Origin: an uncultured Oribacterium sp.
Lineage (GTDB): Bacteria > Bacillota > Clostridia > Lachnospirales > Lachnospiraceae
Reading direction: 5' to 3'
Assembly: GCA_902485915.1 (NCBI GenBank)
Contig: CABTMH010000164.1
Location: forward strand, 1 to 9,830
DNA: 9,830 bases
Every line of letters begins with the position of its first letter. Within the stretch, counting starts at the first letter, position 1. A program made the translations under genes and the position numbers. The notes under the pieces are model-generated. The model saw only the letters and a list, made by a program, of their open reading frames with translations, was not told the origin of the DNA and made no database searches. Shown here piece by piece: positions 6,101 to 9,830 of the stretch.

Positions 6101-8013
6101 AATGAACCTTTCAGAAATCCGCTGATACGGATCAGTTCCTGTGCCCGCTGATTAAAGGACGCGAGCGACGGGATCTCACCGATGATGTTATCGTTAAGCC
6201 AATGCATATTCACGATCTCTTCGCTGGAGAGCCGTGGCGCCTGCGCATCCTTTATAAGGCCCTCCTGGCTGTGGATTTCTCCGTCAAACGGATGGATTCG
6301 TCCGGAAAGAACCCCCTCACGAAGCACCGTCAGCATCTTCCGGGCGGCATAGTGAAGCTGCCCGGAAAGAATCACGTCGATGACCCCGGATTCCATACCA
6401 AACCAGAAATTCAGTGCCTCATGCGACTTCGTAAGCCGGCTGTTCTCCCAGGAGCCTTCCAGAATCGAGCGAAGGATGATCTCATAGAAGCGTCCCCAGT
6501 CGAAGATCGGCGTCGCAATGTTGGATACTGCACCGTCCTCGGATACCTGATAGACACCGAACTCCCGTGACAACTTCTTCGCCGGCGTCAGCTCCGGCCC
6601 GGAGATCGTCCGGATCCCCTGACTAAGCAGAGACTTCTTCCAGTCATGATCCTGCAGCGCCGACCACTCGAGATGGATCCGGACATAAGGATTGATCATC
6701 TGCGCACCGATGGCGAAGGCATTGACGTTAGAAAGTGTGCCATACAGCGGACAGAGCTCCGCGTAGCCGATCTCGTTACCGTCCGTCACCGAGGCCGCGA
6801 GCGCGCCCATCAGGAACTTCGCCTCATACATACGACCATAGTAGGTCCGGATCGAATTATAGCTGGTGTTCACTGAACAGTTCAGGATATGGATCTTCGG
6901 GTAGCGGACCTTCGCCTGTACAGAAGCCTCCACCATCATGCCCGTCGTTGTGAAGATCACCTGTGCGCCGGCAGCCGCTGCCTCATCGATCGCGACACTC
7001 ACGCGTGCCGGTGTATCGCAGTCCGCCCATGTCAGGGTCTCTAGCTGCGAGCCGAAGCGTCCGGCGATGTAGTTCCGTCCGAGCTCATGCTGGTATGCCC
7101 AGCTGGAGGTCTCCGGATTCTTCTCATAGATAAACGCCACCGTCAGCTTCCGGTCCGCGTTCTGCTGCATCAGGCGCTTAAAGAAGGAGCTGTCCTTCTG
7201 GAGGACATCCGGGGTTTCTACGAGACGGATATCCTCCGGCTCCTTCAGAAATTCATGCCAGATCTTATCAAGGTTCGCATCGATTTCCTGCGTCGAGATA
7301 TGCTCGAGATTTTTCGCACCATAGATGCGAAGATAGATGAGGAAGGCGTCGCCACGGGTGATTTCCAGATGTCCGCCGCCCTTTCGAAGAAAGCGCTCCG
7401 TGAAGCGGAAGAAATCCGCCTTTACATCGTTGCGCACTTCCGACGTCCATGGCTTCTCCATGGACAGTCCGAGCACCTGGCAGAGCTTCTGATAGGAGCC
7501 CTCCTCTGAAAAACGGATGCCATAGATGCCGCTTACCTTAAAGAAATCGACGAACTCGAAGTAGATGCGATTCGTCTTATCATCGCTATGCTGTGGCAGC
7601 AGTCGGATGACGTCCGCGAGGATGGATACCATGCCGGTAAAGCGAGAAACCGATACGCGTTTGTTACCCTCCTGCACGTAGAAGCGCCCCATGTACTCAT
7701 ACACGAGGATCGCGTCCCGGATGCCCTCCTGAACAGCAGAATCATAGAGTGCCGACCACTTCATCGAAAACTCGGTCTTCGGCGGCAGCAGTGGCATGAA
7801 ATTACTGGCGAAGGCCTCCTGTCGTCCATGCGTCTTCGTGCCGGCGATGTCGGCGATCGGAATCTCGACCAGTCCGATATGATTCTCTGCAAGTATGCTT
7901 TCCGGCTTCACGATATCATCGAGCGCCGTAAGATATGGGTAGCGTCCGAATGTGATATCCCGGCGGTACTGGCTCTCCCCCATGTGCCAGGCCTTCGTAT
8001 AATCTTCGATCAT
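6097..8013 (-). CDS. Cytoplasmic BMP/PnrA-like ligand-binding protein with ParB/Srx-like N-terminal segment
   Basis: This 638-residue protein has no signal peptide or lipobox (it starts MIEDYTKAWHMGESQYRRDI), so it should stay in the cytoplasm. Residues about 285-575 resemble the BMP/PnrA family of nucleoside-binding ABC lipoproteins. The features are a first strand KLTVAFIYE, a strand-turn IFTTTGMM (353-360), the segment YYGRMYEAKFLMGALAA (391-407) and, near the end, ATPIFDWGRFYEIILRSILEGSW (500-522). Residues about 95-140 read DAILVYEYMGRFYVQEGNKRV followed by a variable strand. This looks like the GxxR-containing core of ParB/sulfiredoxin-fold domains (GNKR at 116-119). Residues 145-285 are helical and unassigned. 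No permease or ATPase genes adjoin it, so it is unlikely to feed a transporter. A cytoplasmic nucleoside sensor or nucleotide-acting enzyme is more plausible, with the coupled phosphoesterase as partner. The start at 8011-8013 follows a G-rich ribosome binding site (GAGGGGG). Confidence 0.72.
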   Translation of the reverse strand: MIEDYTKAWHMGESQYRRDITFGRYPYLTALDDIVKPESILAENHIGLVEIPIADIAGTKTHGRQEAFASNFMPLLPPKTEFSMKWSALYDSAVQEGIRDAILVYEYMGRFYVQEGNKRVSVSRFTGMVSILADVIRLLPQHSDDKTNRIYFEFVDFFKVSGIYGIRFSEEGSYQKLCQVLGLSMEKPWTSEVRNDVKADFFRFTERFLRKGGGHLEITRGDAFLIYLRIYGAKNLEHISTQEIDANLDKIWHEFLKEPEDIRLVETPDVLQKDSSFFKRLMQQNADRKLTVAFIYEKNPETSSWAYQHELGRNYIAGRFGSQLETLTWADCDTPARVSVAIDEAAAAGAQVIFTTTGMMVEASVQAKVRYPKIHILNCSVNTSYNSIRTYYGRMYEAKFLMGALAASVTDGNEIGYAELCPLYGTLSNVNAFAIGAQMINPYVRIHLEWSALQDHDWKKSLLSQGIRTISGPELTPAKKLSREFGVYQVSEDGAVSNIATPIFDWGRFYEIILRSILEGSWENSRLTKSHEALNFWFGMESGVIDVILSGQLHYAARKMLTVLREGVLSGRIHPFDGEIHSQEGLIKDAQAPRLSSEEIVNMHWLNDNIIGEIPSLASFNQRAQELIRISGFLKGSL

Positions 8014-8084
8014 CGCGGTCCCCCTCTCTGCTCACACTTCGTCCTTCTAAAACACACCTATCATACTCTATCTCGCTCGACAAT

Positions 8085-8113
8085 TCTATAAGAGTCGCAT
8101 CATCGTATATCAA
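8085..8113 (-). promoter_or_regulatory. Predicted promoter of the BMP-like/phosphoesterase unit
   Basis: On the minus strand there is a -35 TTGATA (8108-8113, 5/6 to consensus) and a -10 TATAGA (8085-8090, 4/6), with a 17-bp spacer. The start would be near 8078, leaving a leader of about 65 nt. An alternative -10, TATGAT at about 8061-8066, lacks a fitting -35. It is plausible but weaker than the other promoters in this window. Confidence 0.42.
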
Positions 8114-8135
8114 ATGTTACTGTTCTAATCATGCA

Positions 8136-8203
8136 GGGAGCCGGAGGGCAGCCATCAGAAACACAGTACTACGATGGTTTCTGATGGCTGCCCTCCGGCC
8201 CCT
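8136..8203. repeat. Long perfect inverted repeat (23-bp arms, 14-nt loop)
   Basis: Positions 8140-8162 are the exact reverse complement of 8177-8199. Beyond one mismatch (8139/8200) the pairing continues at 8136-8138 with 8201-8203. The 14-nt loop is at 8163-8176. It starts 28 bp beyond the stop codon of the cell-wall-binding protein gene and ends about 20 bp before the next promoter. It could stop transcription, but there is no U-run after it on the minus strand. The plus strand has a T-rich tract (8203-8214), but no gene there needs a terminator. One arm recurs at 3753-3778, so this is a repeat family rather than an ordinary terminator. Confidence 0.85.
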
Positions 8204-8230
8204 TCTCATTTTTCTGCTTATGCTGATTTT

Positions 8231-9385
8231 TTACATCGGTCCCGTCATGCTGCCGATCTGCAGTTCCTCGATCGCGCTGGAGGAACTGGTCGTCGTGCTC
8301 ACCGGTGAGGAAGTCATCACGTTGCTGCTGCCGCTCACAGAGCCCGGTCCCGCCGCCTGCGTCGTTTCATACTGTGATACGCCGCCCGGGCCGGCCGTCG
8401 TGCTCGTCCCCGGCTCACTCGTCGTGATGTTCGTGGTTCCGGTGCTGCCCGGTGTCGTCGCGGTCACGGCGTTACTGCTGGTGCCACTGCTCGTCGTGCT
8501 GCCGGTACTGCTCGTGCCGCCACCTGCGTGGGTCACAGAAACACTGCCGACCGCCGACGTGCAGGCGCCGTTCGCATCGAAGCTGTAGTCTGTACCGCCG
8601 ATGGTTACGGTCTTTCCTGCGATCATCTTACCGTTGTTCAAGTAGTAATACGTCCCCTTCGACTCGAGCCAGCCTTCAACCATCTTGCCATTCTCGCCGA
8701 AGTAGTACCACTCGCCCTCGATCTGCTTCCAGCCCTGGGCCATCTTTCCGCTCGAAGCATCCAGATAGTACTTGTTTCCCGAGGTATCGGTCTTCCATCC
8801 GGTCTGCATCACGCCCTTCGCGTTCAGGTAGTAGTAGCTCCCCTCCTGTGCGTACCAGCCCGTCTGCATCACGCCGTTTGACTCGAAACGATACCAGCTG
8901 TTATCGATCTTCGCCCAGGTATCCATCAGCAGTGTGCCGTCGCCCGGCTGGAAATAGTACCACTTATCGCTGATCTGACGCCAGCCGGTCGCCATCGAGC
9001 CATCGCCCTTCAGATAGTACCAGCGGGTCGTCCCGTTCTCGGTCAACTTCAGCCAGCCCGTCTGCATCACACCATCCGTCTTCATGTAGTACCACTTGTT
9101 ATCGATCTGACGCCAGCCGGTCACCATGAGACCGTTCGAGCGGAAGTAGTGCCAGTTCCCGTTGATCTTCTTCCAGCCCGTCACCATATACCCGTCACTG
9201 CCGATATAGTAGTAGCCGGAAGAGGTGTGGATCCACTTACTGTAGATATAGTTATTCGTGGAATCGTCCACGTAGTAGTACTTGCCATCCTTCTGGCCCC
9301 AGCCCGCAAAGCTCGGTGTCGCAAACGCCGCACATCCGATCGCCAGGGTGAGTCCCAGGACACGCATCTTCGCCTTCATCTTCAT
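8231..9385 (-). CDS. Secreted cell-wall-binding repeat protein with Thr/Ser-rich tail
   Basis: This 384-residue exported protein probably sits on the cell wall through choline-binding-type (CW_binding) repeats. A signal peptide, MKMKAKMRVLGLTLAIGCAA continuing to TPSFA, ends near residue 27. Residues 28-275 hold about a dozen repeats of about 20 residues of the form GW-x5-WYYF-x3-G-x-M-x-T, for example GWRQIDNKWYYMKTDGVMQT (90-109). The last repeat (257-276) is degenerate. Residues about 285-370 are a low-complexity Ser/Thr/Gly stretch, followed by a short tail, AIEELQIGSMTGPM. No catalytic domain, LPXTG motif or membrane anchor is present, so it is a pure binder or spacer protein. The frame is open to 9424, but the ATG at 9383-9385 has GGAGG at 9394-9398 (8-nt spacer) and begins the signal peptide. 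The ligand may be choline or another wall-polymer decoration; this cannot be told here. Confidence 0.88.
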   Translation of the reverse strand: MKMKAKMRVLGLTLAIGCAAFATPSFAGWGQKDGKYYYVDDSTNNYIYSKWIHTSSGYYYIGSDGYMVTGWKKINGNWHYFRSNGLMVTGWRQIDNKWYYMKTDGVMQTGWLKLTENGTTRWYYLKGDGSMATGWRQISDKWYYFQPGDGTLLMDTWAKIDNSWYRFESNGVMQTGWYAQEGSYYYLNAKGVMQTGWKTDTSGNKYYLDASSGKMAQGWKQIEGEWYYFGENGKMVEGWLESKGTYYYLNNGKMIAGKTVTIGGTDYSFDANGACTSAVGSVSVTHAGGGTSSTGSTTSSGTSSNAVTATTPGSTGTTNITTSEPGTSTTAGPGGVSQYETTQAAGPGSVSGSSNVMTSSPVSTTTSSSSAIEELQIGSMTGPM

Positions 9386-9454
9386 AGTGTCGCCCTCCGA
9401 TTGTTCATAGATAGATTCTATCACGCTTTTGCGCGTCTGTTCTATAAGCTTCGC
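9386..9454 (-). other. Short spacer between the repeat-protein gene and the upstream gene
   Basis: These 69 bp hold the GGAGG ribosome binding site (9394-9398) and a very small palindrome, GATAGAATCTATC (9411-9423). There are TATAGA/TAGAAT-type -10 candidates but no matching -35, and no terminator. The two flanking genes may be co-transcribed. Confidence 0.3.
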
Positions 9455-9830
9455 TTAAATTTTCCCCGAATTTCGTAAGAATTTATACGAATCCTTAAAG
9501 TATCGGTACATTCGGAGCGTATAATCGCCGAAGCTCTCCCCGAGCGCCATCTTGTATACGCACCAAAGCGCCCATAAAAGCCCGCCGAGCCCCATATAGG
9601 CGACGACCAGCGCATAGGCCTCCTCGTCGCCGAGTCCCCGGAGGGCAATGCCTCCGTCCGCCACATCGTCACCAGATGCGGAAGGGGCTGTCCTCGGCGG
9701 TGTCACCACATCGTCGCCGGATACGGAAGGGGCTGTTCCCGGTCGTGTCACCGCATCGCCAGCGGATACGGAAGAGGCTGTTCCCGGTCGTGTCACCGCA
9801 TCGCCAGCCGTCGGTACATGTGTTCCATCC
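9455..9830 (-). CDS. C-terminal end of a membrane-anchored protein with tandem-repeat stalk (5' end beyond the window)
   Basis: The frame is open to the window edge, so the true start is not visible; a GTG at 9794-9796 lies inside the repeats and is not a credible start. The visible 124 residues begin with a repetitive stretch: three units of about 15 residues of the type AGDAVTRPGTASSVS, then a degenerate GDDVADGG. After an acidic LGDEEA come a hydrophobic membrane segment (visible residues about 71-91, YALVVAYMGLGGLLWALWCV) and a basic, aromatic tail ending YKFLRNSGKI. The pattern of stalk, single membrane helix and basic cytoplasmic tail suggests an exported protein anchored at its C-terminus without LPXTG. 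The function is unknown and I recognise no family. It lies 69 bp upstream of the cell-wall-binding repeat protein and may share its transcript. Confidence 0.7.
   Translation of the reverse strand, partial: DGTHVPTAGDAVTRPGTASSVSAGDAVTRPGTAPSVSGDDVVTPPRTAPSASGDDVADGGIALRGLGDEEAYALVVAYMGLGGLLWALWCVYKMALGESFGDYTLRMYRYFKDSYKFLRNSGKI
9675..9809. repeat. Three tandem 45-bp repeats coding for the stalk
   Basis: Units at 9675-9719, 9720-9764 and 9765-9809 are in frame with the gene at 9455-9830. The last two differ at only 2 of 45 positions; the first is more diverged. A partly decayed unit lies at about 9630-9674. Each unit encodes 15 residues rich in Thr, Pro, Ser, Gly and Asp. Confidence 0.85.

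Noticed and set aside
8136..8203. Calling the long inverted repeat a simple intrinsic terminator
   Set aside because: The minus-strand transcript has no U-run after it, and one arm recurs alone at 3753-3778. It is listed as a repeat, although it may still affect termination.
8184..8588. Plus-strand open frame with a hydrophobic translation, starting inside the inverted repeat
   Set aside because: It is the complement of the Ser/Thr/Gly-rich tail of the cell-wall-binding protein, which yields Val/Leu-rich shadow translations. No start signals.
9675..9809. CRISPR array
   Set aside because: The 45-bp units are contiguous, in frame with a coding sequence and have no spacers.

Overview
All genes in this window lie on the minus strand, so transcription runs from position 9830 toward position 1. 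The gene content suggests a Gram-positive anaerobe of the class Clostridia, probably Lachnospiraceae-like. The pointers are choline-binding-type cell-wall repeats, a Na/Pi cotransporter fused to PhoU, a signal-peptide-less BMP-family protein paired with a small metallophosphoesterase, strong AGGAGG-type ribosome binding sites and a moderately GC-rich genome. The family assignment is inference; there is no rRNA or other definitive marker.

Layout in transcription order. (1) 9830-9455: the C-terminal end of an unrecognised membrane-anchored protein, with 45-bp tandem repeats coding for a Pro/Thr/Ser-rich stalk. (2) 9385-8231: a secreted cell-wall-binding repeat protein. It is followed at 8136-8203 by a very long inverted repeat. 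(3) 8013-5405: a two-gene, translationally coupled unit. It encodes a cytoplasmic protein with a ParB/Srx-like N-terminal segment and a BMP/PnrA-like ligand-binding C-terminus, plus a calcineurin-like phosphoesterase. (4) 5327-3787: ung (uracil-DNA glycosylase) and uppP (undecaprenyl-diphosphate phosphatase), ending in an intrinsic terminator at 3607-3649. (5) 3436-2600: a secreted N-acetylmuramoyl-L-alanine amidase with a structured leader and two tandem terminators. (6) 2372-678: a Na/Pi cotransporter with a C-terminal PhoU domain, behind a strong promoter. (7) 473-1: the first 157 codons of glyceraldehyde-3-phosphate dehydrogenase (gap).

The window is mostly housekeeping and envelope functions: lipid carrier recycling (UppP), peptidoglycan cleavage (amidase), wall-associated proteins, phosphate uptake, base excision repair and glycolysis. 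The best regulatory signals are three or four TTTACR-like hexamers at exact 11-bp intervals over the Na/Pi promoter, resembling a PhoP box, and a 17/18 match to the Rex redox operator upstream of gap. Two dispersed non-coding repeats sit just downstream of gene ends. The least understood module, and the best candidate for an undescribed system, is the BMP-like protein with its metallophosphoesterase at 5405-8013.
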